35,283 nt of DNA, from positions 1 through 35,283 of the forward strand of contig NZ_AYMV01000031.1 of assembly GCF_000633415.1 (NCBI RefSeq). The letters are read 5' to 3'. The DNA is from Leucobacter sp. PH1c (GTDB lineage Bacteria > Actinomycetota > Actinomycetes > Actinomycetales > Microbacteriaceae). Both the position numbers and the translations under genes were made by a program. Shown one piece after another: positions 23,170 to 32,004 of this stretch; position 1 is the stretch's first letter; every line of letters starts with the position of its first letter. The notes under the pieces are model-generated. The model was not told the origin of the DNA and searched no databases. It saw only the letters and a program-made list of their open reading frames with translations.

Positions 23170-23781
23170 GTGGGGCATGCAGCAGATGAGGGCGCTCGCG
23201 CCGGGCGCGGCACGGGCCAGGGGCTCGTGATCGAGCTCGATCCGGATCGTAGCCCGCGCATCGCGGCCTCCGCCTGGCTCGCGCCGGGCTCCGTGATCGT
23301 CGGCGCGGTCGAGATCGCAGCGTCCGTGAGCGTCTGGTACAACGCCGTCGTGCGCGGCGACTCGGATGCGGTGCGCATCGGCGCCCGGAGCAACCTCCAG
23401 GACGGGGTCGTCGTGCACACGCAGGCGGGGGATCCCGCGGTGATCGGCGCCGACGTCTCGGTCGGGCACAACGCGGTGGTGCACGGCGCCACGATCGAGG
23501 ACGGCTGCCTCATCGGCATGGGCGCGACCGTGCTGAGCGGCGCGGTCGTCGGGGCGGGATCGCTCGTCGCCGCGGGCGCGCTGGTGCCCCAGGGGGTCGT
23601 GATCCCGCCGCACTCGCTCGTCGCCGGCGTCCCCGGGCGCGTGGTCCGCGAGCTGCGCCCGGAGGAACGGGACAGCGTCCGCGAGAACGCAGAGATCTAC
23701 CTGCGGCACACCGCGCACCACGCGGCCGCGACACGCGCCACGGCGGCCGGGATCGCGGAGGCTTCGCCCGATGCACTATGA
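23170..23781 (+). CDS. Gamma carbonic anhydrase-like hexapeptide-repeat protein
   Basis: A 203-residue left-handed beta-helix protein. Hexapeptide repeats run from SVIVGAVEIAASVSVWYNAVVRGDSDAVRIGARSNLQDGVVVHTQ through VSVGHNAVVHGATIEDGCLIGMGATVLSGAVVGAGSLVAAGALV. The histidines in VVHTQ, VGHN and VVHG match the zinc ligands of gamma-class carbonic anhydrases such as YrdA/CaiE relatives. Activity in such bacterial homologues is often unproven. GTG at 23170 is set by AAGGAGG 6 bases upstream; an in-frame ATG at 23134 lies inside the tRNA-Asn terminator. Its stop codon overlaps the -10 of the next tRNA. Confidence 0.92.
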   Translation: MGHAADEGARAGRGTGQGLVIELDPDRSPRIAASAWLAPGSVIVGAVEIAASVSVWYNAVVRGDSDAVRIGARSNLQDGVVVHTQAGDPAVIGADVSVGHNAVVHGATIEDGCLIGMGATVLSGAVVGAGSLVAAGALVPQGVVIPPHSLVAGVPGRVVRELRPEERDSVRENAEIYLRHTAHHAAATRATAAGIAEASPDAL

Positions 23782-23782
23782 T
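23777..23782 (+). promoter_or_regulatory. -10 hexamer of tRNA-Gly(TCC)
   Basis: TATGAT contains the TGA stop of the preceding gene (23779-23781) and lies 35 bases before the tRNA. No good -35 is visible. Confidence 0.5.
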
Positions 23783-23817
23783 CGGTGAGGTGCTTCGGCA
23801 CCCGGCGCGTGCGCCAC

Positions 23818-23888
23818 GGGGATGTAGCTCAATGGTAGAGCCTCAGTCTTCCAAACTGATTACGCGGGTTCGATTCCCGTCATCCCCT
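23818..23888 (+). tRNA. tRNA-Gly, anticodon TCC
   Basis: 71 bases. The acceptor GGGGATG pairs with CATCCCC, with discriminator T. The stem TCAGT/ACTGA encloses loop CTTCCAA (TCC). Confidence 0.96.
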
Positions 23889-23895
23889 CCGAGAG

Positions 23896-23920
23896 AAACC
23901 CCCGCCCCGCGCGGGGGTTT
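23896..23920 (+). terminator. Terminator after tRNA-Gly(TCC)
   Basis: Ten-base arms AAACCCCCGC (23896-23905) and GCGGGGGTTT (23911-23920), followed by CGTGTTTCC. It lies 7 bases past the tRNA. Confidence 0.9.
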
Positions 23921-23965
23921 CGTGTTTCCCCCGCGCCGTGATGCGCCGATCCAGGCGCTTTCGGA

Positions 23966-23971
23966 TAGACT
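23966..23971 (+). promoter_or_regulatory. Possible -10 hexamer of tRNA-Pro
   Basis: TAGACT, 52 bases before the tRNA. The leader between them contains the 12-base palindrome TTGCGCGCGCAA (23980-23991). Confidence 0.4.
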
Positions 23972-24023
23972 TGCTCGGGTTGCGCGCGCAACGCGCGTTC
24001 CGTCTGTGAAACCTCGCGGTTTT

Positions 24024-24098
24024 CGGGGCGTAGCTCAGCTTGGCTAGAGCGCCCGCTTTGGGAGCGGGAGGTCGCAGGTTCGAATCCTGTCGCCCCGA
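24024..24098 (+). tRNA. tRNA-Pro, anticodon TGG
   Basis: 75 bases. The acceptor CGGGGCG pairs with CGCCCCG, with discriminator A. The stem CCCGC/GCGGG encloses loop TTTGGGA (TGG). Bases 24099-24101 read CCA. Confidence 0.96.
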
Positions 24099-24162
24099 CC
24101 AGGGTCACCCGGCCCGACACAGGCTGATATGCAGCACGATTTTCGATCATTGAGAGGCCAAA

Positions 24163-25677
24163 TTGCCGAAGACGACAGCTGAGAAGCTCACTCCGACCCG
24201 CGCCAAGCTGAGCGTGGAGGTCACGCTCGACGAGCTGGAGCCGTACCTCAAGCAGGCGTACAAGACCATCTCCGAGCAGGTGTCCATCCCCGGCTTCCGC
24301 AAGGGCAAGGTCCCCGCGCAGATCATCGATCAGCGCGTCGGTCGCGAGGCGGTCATCCAGGAGGCCGTGAACCACTCGCTGGACGACTTCTACCAGGCCG
24401 CCCTCGCCGAGGCGGACGAGCGCCCCATGGGTCGCCCCACCGCCGACGTGGCCAACTGGCCCGACGCGAAGGACCCGAAGAGCACGCTTGGCCTCGTCTT
24501 CGAGGTCGAGGTCCGCCCCGAGTTCTCGCTTCCCGACTACGACGGCATCACCCTCACGGTGGACAACGCCGAGGTCGACGCCGCCGCGGTCGAGGCCGAG
24601 CTGACCAAGCTCCGCGAGCGCTTCGGCACCCTCGTCACGGTGGATCGTCCCGCCAAGACGGGCGACTTCGTCGAGCTCGATCTCGTCGCCTCGGTCGACG
24701 GCGAAGAGGTCGACCAGGCCTCGGGCGTCTCCTACGAGGTCGGCGCGGGCAACCTGCTTGAGGGCACCGATGAGGCCGTCGAGACCCTCACCGCCGGCGA
24801 GTCCACGACCTTCACCTCGCAGCTGCTCGGCGGCGAGCACGAGGGCCGCGACGCCGAGGTGTCGCTGACGCTCACGGCCGTCAAGGAGCGCGAGCTTCCC
24901 GAGGCCGACGACGAGTTCGCGCAGCTCGCGAGCGAGTTCGACACCATCGCCGAGCTCCGCGAGAGCCTCGAGGAGCAGGTCGCTCGCGCGTCCGTGTTCG
25001 CGCAGGGCCAGCAGGCGCGCGATCTCTTCACCGAGACCCTCATCGAGCAGGCCGGCATCCCCGTGTCGGAGGAGCTCGTCGAGGAGGAGGTGCACCGTCA
25101 CCTCGAGGGCGAGGGTCGCCTCGAGGACGACGAGCACCGCGCCGAGGTCCGCGTCTCCTCGGAGAAGCAGATCCAGCTCCAGCTGCTGCTCGACGCGATC
25201 GTGGAGGCCGAGGAGGTCACCCCGACGCAGAACGAGCTCTCGCAGTACATCTTCCAGTCGGCTCAGCAGTACGGCATGGAGCCCACCCAGTTCCTCCAGG
25301 CGATCAGCCAGGGCAACCAGATGGGCGTCATCCTCGGCGAGGTCACCCGCAACAAGGCGCTCGCGATCGCGCTCGCCAAGGCGAACGTCGTCGACCAGAA
25401 CGGCAAGGCCGTCGACCTGAGCGAGTTCACCGCCGTCGACACCGAGACCGAGGACGAGGGCGCTGCCGACGCGGCCGAGGAGGCTCCCGCCGCCGAGAAG
25501 CCGGCGAAGAAGTCTCCCGCGAAGAAGGCTGCGGCGAAGAAGGCCGATGCAGCCGACGACGCCGAGGTGAGCGACGAGGAGGCCGCCAAGAAGGCTGCTC
25601 GTTCCGCCGCCGCCAAGAAGGCCGCCGCGACGCGCGCCGCGAAGAAGGCCGCCGCTGAGGCGGAGGCCGCCGAGTAA
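24163..25677 (+). CDS. tig: Trigger factor, with a Lys/Ala-rich C-terminal tail
   Basis: A 504-residue ribosome-associated chaperone and peptidyl-prolyl isomerase. The ribosome-binding signature GFRKGKVP lies at residues 44-51. The FKBP-like domain spans about 160-245 ([48 protein letters not shown]), and the helical C-terminal arms end near 425. From about 430 a tail of roughly 75 residues is first acidic, then repeats AKK units ([34 protein letters not shown]), like histone H1 tails; the E. coli protein has no such tail. The start is TTG at 24163, with GAGAGG 5 bases upstream, giving the canonical MPKTTAEKL. The clpP1-clpP2-clpX cluster follows, a conserved order. Confidence 0.97.
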   Translation: MPKTTAEKLTPTRAKLSVEVTLDELEPYLKQAYKTISEQVSIPGFRKGKVPAQIIDQRVGREAVIQEAVNHSLDDFYQAALAEADERPMGRPTADVANWPDAKDPKSTLGLVFEVEVRPEFSLPDYDGITLTVDNAEVDAAAVEAELTKLRERFGTLVTVDRPAKTGDFVELDLVASVDGEEVDQASGVSYEVGAGNLLEGTDEAVETLTAGESTTFTSQLLGGEHEGRDAEVSLTLTAVKERELPEADDEFAQLASEFDTIAELRESLEEQVARASVFAQGQQARDLFTETLIEQAGIPVSEELVEEEVHRHLEGEGRLEDDEHRAEVRVSSEKQIQLQLLLDAIVEAEEVTPTQNELSQYIFQSAQQYGMEPTQFLQAISQGNQMGVILGEVTRNKALAIALAKANVVDQNGKAVDLSEFTAVDTETEDEGAADAAEEAPAAEKPAKKSPAKKAAAKKADAADDAEVSDEEAAKKAARSAAAKKAAATRAAKKAAAEAEAAE

Positions 25678-25694
25678 TCTCGGTCGCACGCAGC

Positions 25695-25730
25695 GGAGGC
25701 CCCGCACCCGATCCCGGGTGCGGGGCCTCC
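25695..25730 (+). terminator. Terminator after tig
   Basis: Perfect 16-base arms (25695-25710 and 25715-25730) with a 4-base loop, followed by GTCGTCTCC. It begins 17 bases after the tig stop. Confidence 0.88.
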
Positions 25731-25756
25731 GTCGTCTCCCCGGTGCCGCGCGCATG

Positions 25757-25770
25757 CGCCTAGGGCGAAC
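25757..25770 (+). promoter_or_regulatory. ClgR-like box upstream of clpP1
   Basis: CGCCTAGGGCGAAC has the CGC-5-GCG core described for ClgR sites in front of clp genes in Corynebacterium, Streptomyces and Mycobacterium (core CGCYNANRGCGWWS, as I recall it). It lies 63 bases before the clpP1 ATG; a -10-like TACGCT is at 25798-25803. Binding is inferred. Confidence 0.55.
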
Positions 25771-25833
25771 AACGGCGCACGCGCGCCGCCGACTCGGTAC
25801 GCTCGAATCACGACCCAACGATTGGAGCGCCGA

Positions 25834-26418
25834 ATGGCAGAACAGACGCCACCGAACAGCGTGTTCGAACGCCTGCTGAAGGATCGCATCATCTGGCTCG
25901 GATCCGAAGTGCGTGACGAGAACGCGAACGAGATCTGCGCGAAGATCCTGCTCCTGGCAGCCGAGGATCCCGAGGCGGACATCTACCTCTACATCAACTC
26001 GCCCGGCGGCTCGATCACCGCGGGCATGGCGATCTACGACACGATGTCCTTCGTGCCGAACGACATCGTCACCGTCGGCATCGGCATGGCGGCCTCGATG
26101 GGCCAGTTCCTGCTGACCGCCGGCACCAAGGGCAAGCGCTACATCACGCCGAACGCCCGTGTCTTGCTGCACCAGCCGCACGGCGGCTTCGGCGGCACCG
26201 CGAGCGACATCCAGACGCAGGCGCAGCTCATCACCTCGATGAAGAACCGTCTCGCCGAGATCACCGCCGCGCAGACCGGCAAGACCGTCGAGCAGATCAA
26301 CGAGGACGGGGACCGCGACCGCTGGTTCTCCGCGCAGGAAGCGCTCGAGTACGGCTTCGTCGACTTCATCCGGGACTCCGCGTCCGATGTCGTCGGCGGC
26401 GGCGGGACGAAGCGCTAG
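25834..26418 (+). CDS. clpP1: ATP-dependent Clp protease proteolytic subunit ClpP1
   Basis: A 194-residue serine protease subunit. The catalytic triad is Ser88 (GMAASMGQ), His113 (LLHQPHGG) and Asp158 (NEDGDRDRW). [19 protein letters not shown] forms the oxyanion region. It assembles with ClpP2 into the mixed tetradecamer known in Actinobacteria and is fed by ClpX or ClpC. The ATG at 25834 follows TTGGAG; an upstream TTG at 25822 is in frame but less likely. Only three bases separate its stop from clpP2. Regulation by ClgR is suggested by the upstream box. Confidence 0.97.
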   Translation: MAEQTPPNSVFERLLKDRIIWLGSEVRDENANEICAKILLLAAEDPEADIYLYINSPGGSITAGMAIYDTMSFVPNDIVTVGIGMAASMGQFLLTAGTKGKRYITPNARVLLHQPHGGFGGTASDIQTQAQLITSMKNRLAEITAAQTGKTVEQINEDGDRDRWFSAQEALEYGFVDFIRDSASDVVGGGGTKR

Positions 26419-26421
26419 ACC

Positions 26422-27117
26422 ATGGGACAGGAAACGAGCCTTTCGATGATGACCTCTCAGATGCCGCAGGCCGGCGGTTCCGGCCTCATGATGCCCGAGT
26501 CGCGCTACGTGCTGCCCTCGTTCGAGGAGCGCACGGCGTACGGCTACAAACGCCAGGATCCCTACGCGAAGCTGTTCGAGGATCGCATCATCTTCCTCGG
26601 CGTCCAGGTCGACGACGCGTCGGCCGACGACGTGATGGCGCAGCTGCTCGTGCTCGAGAGCCAGGACCCCGAGCGCGACATCACGATGTACATCAACTCG
26701 CCCGGCGGCTCTTTCACCGCGATGACGGCGATCTACGACACGATGCAGTACATCCGTCCGCACGTGCAGACGGTCTGCCTCGGTCAGGCCGCCTCGGCCG
26801 CCGCGGTGCTCCTCGCCGGCGGGACGCCGGGCAAGCGCCTCGCGCTGCCGAACGCCCGCGTGCTGATCCACCAGCCCTCGACCGGCCAGGCCGGGCACGG
26901 GCAGGCCTCGGACATCGAGATCCAGGCCCGCGAGATCATGCGCATGCGCGAGTGGCTCGAGGAGACGCTCTCGAAGCACTCGAAGCGCTCGATCGACGAG
27001 GTGCACCGCGACATCGACCGCGACAAGATCCTCAGCGCGCAGGAGGCGCTCGAGTACGGTCTCGTCGACCAGGTGCTCACGAGCCGGAAGAACCCGCAGC
27101 CGGTCCTTCCCCAGTAG
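26422..27117 (+). CDS. clpP2: ATP-dependent Clp protease proteolytic subunit ClpP2
   Basis: A 231-residue paralogue of ClpP1 with Ser125 ([10 protein letters not shown]), His150 (LIHQPS) and Asp197 (HRDIDRDK). Residues 1-25 are a Met/Gly/Ser-rich extension that is probably processed. In the mixed complex ClpP2 usually docks the ATPase. Several ATGs lie early in the frame, so the true start could be slightly downstream; ATG at 26422 is kept because it sits 3 bases after the clpP1 stop. The pair is cotranscribed. Confidence 0.97.
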   Translation: MGQETSLSMMTSQMPQAGGSGLMMPESRYVLPSFEERTAYGYKRQDPYAKLFEDRIIFLGVQVDDASADDVMAQLLVLESQDPERDITMYINSPGGSFTAMTAIYDTMQYIRPHVQTVCLGQAASAAAVLLAGGTPGKRLALPNARVLIHQPSTGQAGHGQASDIEIQAREIMRMREWLEETLSKHSKRSIDEVHRDIDRDKILSAQEALEYGLVDQVLTSRKNPQPVLPQ

Positions 27118-27124
27118 TGCACAC

Positions 27125-27150
27125 GGGCCCCGGGCAGTCGCCCGGGGCCC
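27125..27150 (+). terminator. Hairpin after clpP2
   Basis: Perfect 11-base arms GGGCCCCGGGC (27125-27135) and GCCCGGGGCCC (27140-27150) with loop AGTC. No T-run follows, so termination may be partial and clpX may receive read-through. Confidence 0.6.
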
Positions 27151-27185
27151 GCGGCGTGCCGTCCGGCAATGTCGGAGGCGCCCGC

Positions 27186-27191
27186 TATTCT
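27186..27191 (+). promoter_or_regulatory. -10 hexamer of clpX
   Basis: TATTCT, 39 bases before the clpX ATG; GAAGGAG ahead of the ATG serves as its ribosome site. Confidence 0.5.
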
Positions 27192-27230
27192 CGATGGTGT
27201 TCCCCCGACCGAGTGTGAAGGAGCCTCAGC

Positions 27231-28502
27231 ATGGCCAAGATCGGCGAAAGCAGCGAGCTGCTCAAGTGCTCCTTCTGCGGCAAGTCGCAGAAGCAGGTGC
27301 AGCAGCTCATCGCGGGCCCGCAGATCTACATCTGCGATGAGTGCGTCGCGCTCTGCAACGAGATCATCGAGGAGCGTCTCGCGGAGACGCAGACGACGGA
27401 GTCGAGCGACTTCACGCTGCACAAGCCCCGCGAGATCTCGGACTTCCTCGACGAATACGTGATCGGGCAGGATCGGGCGAAGCAGTCGCTCGCCGTCGCC
27501 GTCTACAATCACTACAAGCGCGTGCGGGCCGCCGCGGCGCTCACCAGCGCGGACGCGATCTCCGAGCAGGTCGAGATCGAGAAGTCGAACATCCTGCTCA
27601 TCGGCCCGACGGGCTGCGGCAAGACCTACCTCGCTCAGTCCCTCGCCCGCCAGCTCGGCGTTCCCTTCGCGGTGGCCGATGCCACGGCGCTCACGGAGGC
27701 GGGCTACGTCGGTGAGGACGTGGAGAACATCCTCCTCAAGCTGCTCCAGGCCGCTGACTTCGATGTGCAGCGCGCAGAGACGGGCATCATCTACATCGAC
27801 GAGATCGACAAGATCTCGCGCAAGGCCGAGAACCCGTCGATTACCCGCGACGTTTCCGGCGAGGGCGTGCAGCAGGCGCTGCTGAAGATCCTCGAGGGCA
27901 CCGTCGCCTCGATCCCGCCGCAGGGCGGCCGCAAGCACCCGAACCAGGAGTTCCTGCAGCTCGACACCACGAACGTGCTCTTCATCGTCGCGGGAGCGTT
28001 CGCCGGGCTCGAAGAGATCATCGGTTCTCGCCTCGGCAAGGGCGGCATCGGCTTCGGCGCCCCCGTGTCGGCGCGCCGCGATGAGGAGAACCTTTTCGCG
28101 AAGGTCGAGCCCGAGGATCTGCACAAGTTCGGTCTCATCCCCGAGTTCATCGGGCGTCTCCCGGTGGTCGCCACGGTCGACCCGCTCGACGTGCCCGCAC
28201 TCACCCGAATCCTCACCGAGCCGCGCAACGCGCTCGTGAAGCAGTACCAGCGCATGTTCGAGCTCGACGGCGTGAGCCTCGAGTTCGAGGACGCGGCGCT
28301 TGAAGCGATCGCCGAGCAGGCCGTCGAACGGAAGACGGGTGCCCGTGGGCTCCGCTCCATCCTCGAGCGCGTCCTCGGCTCGGTCATGTTCGAGGTGCCG
28401 TCGAGCGACGAGGTGACGAAGGTGATCGTCACCCGCGAGTCGGTGCTCGGCGAGTCCGGTCCGCGCGTCCTGCAGGCGCGCGGCGCACGCGAGAGCGCCT
28501 AG
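27231..28502 (+). CDS. clpX: ATP-dependent Clp protease ATP-binding subunit ClpX
   Basis: A 423-residue AAA+ unfoldase. The N-terminal zinc-binding domain uses Cys13, Cys16, Cys35 and Cys38. Walker A GPTGCGKT lies near 125-132, pore loop GYVG near 159-162, Walker [11 protein letters not shown] near 185-194, and the pore-2 RKHPNQEF region near 237. IGFGAPV is the ClpP-docking IGF loop. Sensor-2 [11 protein letters not shown] follows. It recognises tagged substrates and threads them into ClpP1P2. The last 10 residues are family-variable. It converges on the small gene downstream of valS. Confidence 0.98.
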   Translation: MAKIGESSELLKCSFCGKSQKQVQQLIAGPQIYICDECVALCNEIIEERLAETQTTESSDFTLHKPREISDFLDEYVIGQDRAKQSLAVAVYNHYKRVRAAAALTSADAISEQVEIEKSNILLIGPTGCGKTYLAQSLARQLGVPFAVADATALTEAGYVGEDVENILLKLLQAADFDVQRAETGIIYIDEIDKISRKAENPSITRDVSGEGVQQALLKILEGTVASIPPQGGRKHPNQEFLQLDTTNVLFIVAGAFAGLEEIIGSRLGKGGIGFGAPVSARRDEENLFAKVEPEDLHKFGLIPEFIGRLPVVATVDPLDVPALTRILTEPRNALVKQYQRMFELDGVSLEFEDAALEAIAEQAVERKTGARGLRSILERVLGSVMFEVPSSDEVTKVIVTRESVLGESGPRVLQARGARESA

Positions 28503-28509
28503 CCTTCCC

Positions 28510-28531
28510 GGCTCGGCGTGTCAGCCGAGCC
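28510..28531. terminator. Hairpin between convergent clpX and the small acidic gene
   Basis: Perfect 8-base arms GGCTCGGC (28510-28517) and GCCGAGCC (28524-28531). The loop includes the stop codon of the minus-strand gene (28521-28523). It lies 7 bases past the clpX stop and could serve both transcripts. Confidence 0.6.
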
Positions 28532-28769
28532 AGTCGTCCTCATCATCATCGTCCGCGGCGAGCGGCCGGACGGCCGTCTCGCCCGTGGGGGTCTGCGTCA
28601 CGAGGACCAGATCGTCGAGGGCGCACTGCGGGCGCCCCTCGAGCCACGTCAGCGTCCACGCCGACGCGGCAGGATGCGCGGCCTCCTGGGCCGCGATCGC
28701 ATCGTGCAGCTCCGGGGGCACGCCGCGGTGCGGCGGCTCGCCCACGCGCCAGCGCGCCCCCAGCTGCAT
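28521..28769 (-). CDS. Small hypothetical protein with an acidic C-terminus
   Basis: An 82-residue protein starting MQLGARWRVGEPPHRGVPPELHDAIAAQE. The centre reads SAWTLTWLEGRPQCALDDLVLV, plausible beta-strands, and the end is DDDDEDDWLG. The ATG lies 2 bases after the valS stop, so translation is very likely coupled. Codon use, with G or C in third positions, agrees with its neighbours. I do not recognise a family. The acidic tail and one cysteine are the only visible traits. An association with valine charging is only suggested by position. Confidence 0.7.
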   Translation of the reverse strand: MQLGARWRVGEPPHRGVPPELHDAIAAQEAAHPAASAWTLTWLEGRPQCALDDLVLVTQTPTGETAVRPLAADDDDEDDWLG

Positions 28770-28771
28770 GA

Positions 28772-31375
28772 TCAGCCCTCCGTCTGCTCGAGCTGGATCT
28801 CGGCGACCGTGACCGCGTCGACCTCGGCGGCCTCGATGCGCAGCTCCGCGATGCGGCCCACAGCGGCGAGGTCGGTGGCGGCGCGCTGCAGGCGATCCCG
28901 GTCGGCCGCGGGGGCGTGCACCACCGCGAGCGTCACGGGCGTCTTCTGCGAGGCCTTTGCGGCGGTCTTCGCGCCGCGCACGCCGATGAGGGCGCCGCCG
29001 ACGAGCGCGAGGAGCGCCGCGTCCGCGTCTGCACCCGCGAGCGTTTCCGCCTCGGCCGCGACGGGCCACTGCGCCTGGTGCACCGAGCCCTCGCCGAACC
29101 AGGACCAGACCTCCTCGGTCGCGTACGGGAGGAACGGGGCGAGGAGACGCACGAACACCGAGAGCGCGGCGCGCAGCGCGGTCACGGCGGAGGCGCGGGG
29201 CTGCCCCGTGCCGTCGTCGCCCGCGGCGCCGTGCGCGCGCTCCTTGACGAGCTCCAGGTAGTCGTCGCAGAACGTCCAGAAGTACGACTCGGTGAGTTCG
29301 AGCGCCCGTGCGTGGTCGTAGTTCTCGAAGGCGCGCGTGGCGTCCTCGATGACGGTCGCGAGCCCGGCGAGCATCGCGCGGTCGAGCGGCTCGGTGACCG
29401 AGCCGACGCCCGTCGCGTCGAAGCCGAGCGTGAACTTCGCCGCGTTCAGCAGCTTGATGGCGAGCCGTCGACCGATCTTGATCTGCGTGGGGTTCTGCGG
29501 ATCGAAGGAAGCGTCCGTGCCGAGCTTCGCCGAGGCGGCCCAGTAGCGCACCGCGTCCGAGCCGTGCTGCTCGAGCATGCCCGCGGGCGTCACCACGTTG
29601 CCCTTCGACTTCGACATCTTCTTGCGGTCGGGATCAAGGATCCAGCCCGAGATGCCCGCGTTCTTCCAGGGCAGCTCGCCCGACTCAAGCTCCGAGCGGA
29701 GCAGCGTCGAGAACAGCCAGGTGCGGATGATGTCCTGGCCCTGCGGGCGCAGGCTGTACGGGAAGACGAGGTCGAACAGCTCGGGATCGCGCTCCCAGCC
29801 CCCCGCGAGCTGCGGGGTGAGCGAGGAAGTCGCCCAGGTGTCCATCACGTCGACCTCGCCCTGGAAGCCGCCGGCCACGCCGCGCTGCGCCTCGGTGAAG
29901 CCCGCGGGCACGTCGCTCGACGGGTCGACGGGCAGCTGCTCGGTCGTGGGGAGGATCGGCTCGTCGAACACGGGATTGCCGTCCGCGTCGAGCGGGTACC
30001 AGACGGGGATCGGTACGCCGAAGAAGCGCTGGCGCGAGATCAGCCAGTCACCGGACAAGCCCTCGACCCAGTTCTCGTAGCGCACCCGCATGAAGTCGGG
30101 GTGCCACTCAAGCTCCGAACCGTGCGCCAGGAGCCGCTCGCGTAGCGCCTCGTCGCGGGCGCCGTTCTTGATGTACCACTGGCGCGTGGACACGATCTCG
30201 AGCGGCTTGTCGCCCTTCTCGAAGAACTTGACGGGGTGCGTGATCTTGCGGATCTCGCCCGTGAGCTCGCCCGACGCCTGCAGCAGCTCCACCATCGTCT
30301 GCTTCGCGCTGAAGACGGTCTTCCCGGCGATCTGCGCGTAGGCCGCGCGGCCCGCCTCGGAGGTGATGGCCTCGGGGGCCTCGCTGATCACGCGGCCGTC
30401 GAAGCCGAGGATCGCGCGGTTCGGGAGGTCGAGCTCGCGCCACCAGATGACGTCGGTCACGTCGCCGAAGGTGCAGATCATGGCGATGCCGGTGCCCTTG
30501 TCCTGCTTTGCGAGGTGGTGCGCCACGATCGGCACCTCGACGTCGAAGATCGGGGTGCGCACGGTGGAGCCGAAGAGCGGCTGGAAGCGCTCGTCGTCGG
30601 GGTGCGCCACGAGCGCGACGCACGCGGCGAGCAGCTCGGGACGGGTCGTGTCGATGAGGATGTCGCCCGAGCCGTCCGACTTGTGGAAGGCGAGCGTGTG
30701 GTACGCGCTCGGCTGCTCGCGGTCCTCGAGCTCGGCCTGCGCCACGGCGGTGCGGAACGTGATGTCCCACAGCGTCGGCGCCTGCGCCTGGTACGCCTCG
30801 CCGCGCTCGATGTTGCGCAGGAAGGCGAGCTGCGAGGCGCGGAGCGAGTCCGCGCCGATCGTGCGGTAGCTCTGCGACCAGTCGACCGACAGGCCGAGGG
30901 TGCGCCAGAGGTCCTCGAACTGCTTCTCGTCCTCGACGGTGAGGCGCTCGCAGAGCTCGATGAAGTTGCGGCGCGAGATGGGCTGCTGATCCGCAGCCTT
31001 GATGCTCTTGCCGTCGCCGCCGTCGTGCGGCGGCACGAAGCCCTCGACGTAGGGGAGCGAGGGATCGCAGCGCACGCCGTAGTAGTTCTGCACGCGGCGC
31101 TCGGTGGGGAGGCCGTTGTCGTCCCAGCCCATGGGGTAGAACACGCGCTTGCCCTGCATGCGCTGGTAGCGCGCGACGGTGTCGGTGTGCGTGTACGAGA
31201 ACACGTGGCCGACGTGCAGCGAACCCGACGCCGTGGGCGGCGGCGTGTCGATGCTGTAGACCTCAGCGGCGGTGGCGCCCTCGCGGGGGAACGCGTACGT
31301 CCCCGCTTCCTCCCAGACCGGCCCCCACTTCGCTTCGAGGCCTTCGAGTGCCGGCTTGTCGGGGATCGCGCTCAT
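28772..31375 (-). CDS. valS: Valine--tRNA ligase
   Basis: An 867-residue class I aminoacyl-tRNA synthetase. The HIGH-type motif is HVGH at residues 54-57 in SGSLHVGHVFSYTHTD, with GWDDNGLPTERRVQNYYGVRC after it. The editing domain includes STRPELLAACVALVAHPDDERFQ with an initial Thr pair. KKMSKSKGNVV lies near 584-594. The anticodon-binding helical bundle follows from about 650, and the C-terminus is shorter than in E. coli ValS (951 residues). The ATG at 31375 has GGAG 10 bases upstream. It has its own leader of about 125 bases. It must charge both valine tRNAs found in this window. Confidence 0.98.
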   Translation of the reverse strand: MSAIPDKPALEGLEAKWGPVWEEAGTYAFPREGATAAEVYSIDTPPPTASGSLHVGHVFSYTHTDTVARYQRMQGKRVFYPMGWDDNGLPTERRVQNYYGVRCDPSLPYVEGFVPPHDGGDGKSIKAADQQPISRRNFIELCERLTVEDEKQFEDLWRTLGLSVDWSQSYRTIGADSLRASQLAFLRNIERGEAYQAQAPTLWDITFRTAVAQAELEDREQPSAYHTLAFHKSDGSGDILIDTTRPELLAACVALVAHPDDERFQPLFGSTVRTPIFDVEVPIVAHHLAKQDKGTGIAMICTFGDVTDVIWWRELDLPNRAILGFDGRVISEAPEAITSEAGRAAYAQIAGKTVFSAKQTMVELLQASGELTGEIRKITHPVKFFEKGDKPLEIVSTRQWYIKNGARDEALRERLLAHGSELEWHPDFMRVRYENWVEGLSGDWLISRQRFFGVPIPVWYPLDADGNPVFDEPILPTTEQLPVDPSSDVPAGFTEAQRGVAGGFQGEVDVMDTWATSSLTPQLAGGWERDPELFDLVFPYSLRPQGQDIIRTWLFSTLLRSELESGELPWKNAGISGWILDPDRKKMSKSKGNVVTPAGMLEQHGSDAVRYWAASAKLGTDASFDPQNPTQIKIGRRLAIKLLNAAKFTLGFDATGVGSVTEPLDRAMLAGLATVIEDATRAFENYDHARALELTESYFWTFCDDYLELVKERAHGAAGDDGTGQPRASAVTALRAALSVFVRLLAPFLPYATEEVWSWFGEGSVHQAQWPVAAEAETLAGADADAALLALVGGALIGVRGAKTAAKASQKTPVTLAVVHAPAADRDRLQRAATDLAAVGRIAELRIEAAEVDAVTVAEIQLEQTEG

Positions 31376-31511
31376 AGCTGGGGGCTCCGTTCTCGACGCG
31401 GCGCGCGTTCGCGCGGGCGGTCGGGTTCGATGTGGGCGGCACCGCGTCGTCGGGTCGTCTGCGTGTCACCGCGAACGCCCTGGTGCCTGATGGTTAACGC
31501 CGTCCAGTCTA
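31376..31511 (-). promoter_or_regulatory. valS promoter and long leader
   Basis: TAGACT (31511-31506, minus strand) is a good -10 and would give a leader of about 124 bases. The leader contains the near-perfect hairpin CGCGCG-TT-CGCGCG (31402-31415). No T-box consensus, leader peptide or T-run is seen in the transcript sense, so the control mechanism, if any, is unknown. Confidence 0.45.
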
Positions 31512-31524
31512 CCCGGCGGCGCCG

Positions 31525-32004
31525 TCAGGCCAGGTGCACGCCGAGCAGCGTTTCATTCCCCGCGGGATCGCCTCCCGGCTCCGGCTCCGTGAGGTAGCGC
31601 TCCCACGCGATGCCGAGCGGCGTGCGCCCCGATTCCTCGATCCACTCGAAGAGGAACGCGTACGCATCGGTCAGTCCGCTGTAGTCGCCGCGCACACGCA
31701 GCGTGGCGACGGTCCCGGCCGGCAGGGTCTCGGGATCGACACCCTCCGAGCCCGTGAACGGCGCGTCGACGGGGACCGCGACCGAGAGATCGAGCGTGTC
31801 CCCGGGCACGCCGTGCACAACGGCGTAGGGCGCTCCGCTCGGCGCGGCGCCCGCGCGGGCGAGCGCGGCGAAGATGCGGGGGAAGGCCCGGTCGTAGAGC
31901 GCCGGGATGGCGTCGAGCTGCACTCGCTCGCGGACGACGGCGAGGTGCTGCTCGGCGCGCTCCTCGAGCGCGGGGCTCTCGAACGGGGGAGTGACGGTGC
32001 TCAT
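31525..32004 (-). CDS. GyrI-like/AraC effector-binding-domain protein
   Basis: A 159-residue protein. HLAVVRERVQLDAIPALYDRAFPRIFAALARAGAAPSGAPYAVVHG and TVATLRVRGDYSGLTDAYAFLFEWIEESGRTPLGIAWERYLTEPEPGGDPAGNETLLGVHL are the two SHS2-like halves of the GyrI-like/effector-binding domain. Free-standing members bind small molecules and can sequester drugs; others sense ligands in transcription factors. No DNA-binding domain is present. The ATG overlaps the stop of the ABC ATPase gene (ATGA), making it the last gene of that operon. A role in ligand binding linked to the transporter is inferred. Confidence 0.85.
   Translation of the reverse strand: MSTVTPPFESPALEERAEQHLAVVRERVQLDAIPALYDRAFPRIFAALARAGAAPSGAPYAVVHGVPGDTLDLSVAVPVDAPFTGSEGVDPETLPAGTVATLRVRGDYSGLTDAYAFLFEWIEESGRTPLGIAWERYLTEPEPGGDPAGNETLLGVHLA

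Noticed and set aside
23860-27006. A 1048-codon open frame on the minus strand across tig, clpP1 and clpP2
   Set aside because: It is the mirror of three well-supported plus-strand genes in G+C-rich DNA; its product is a low-complexity Leu/Arg/Gly string without family motifs.
31433-31446. TGGGCGGCACCGCG, resembling the T-box core, near valS
   Set aside because: It is on the plus strand, antisense to the valS leader, with one mismatch and no synthetase gene downstream in that orientation. In the transcript sense no T-box is seen.
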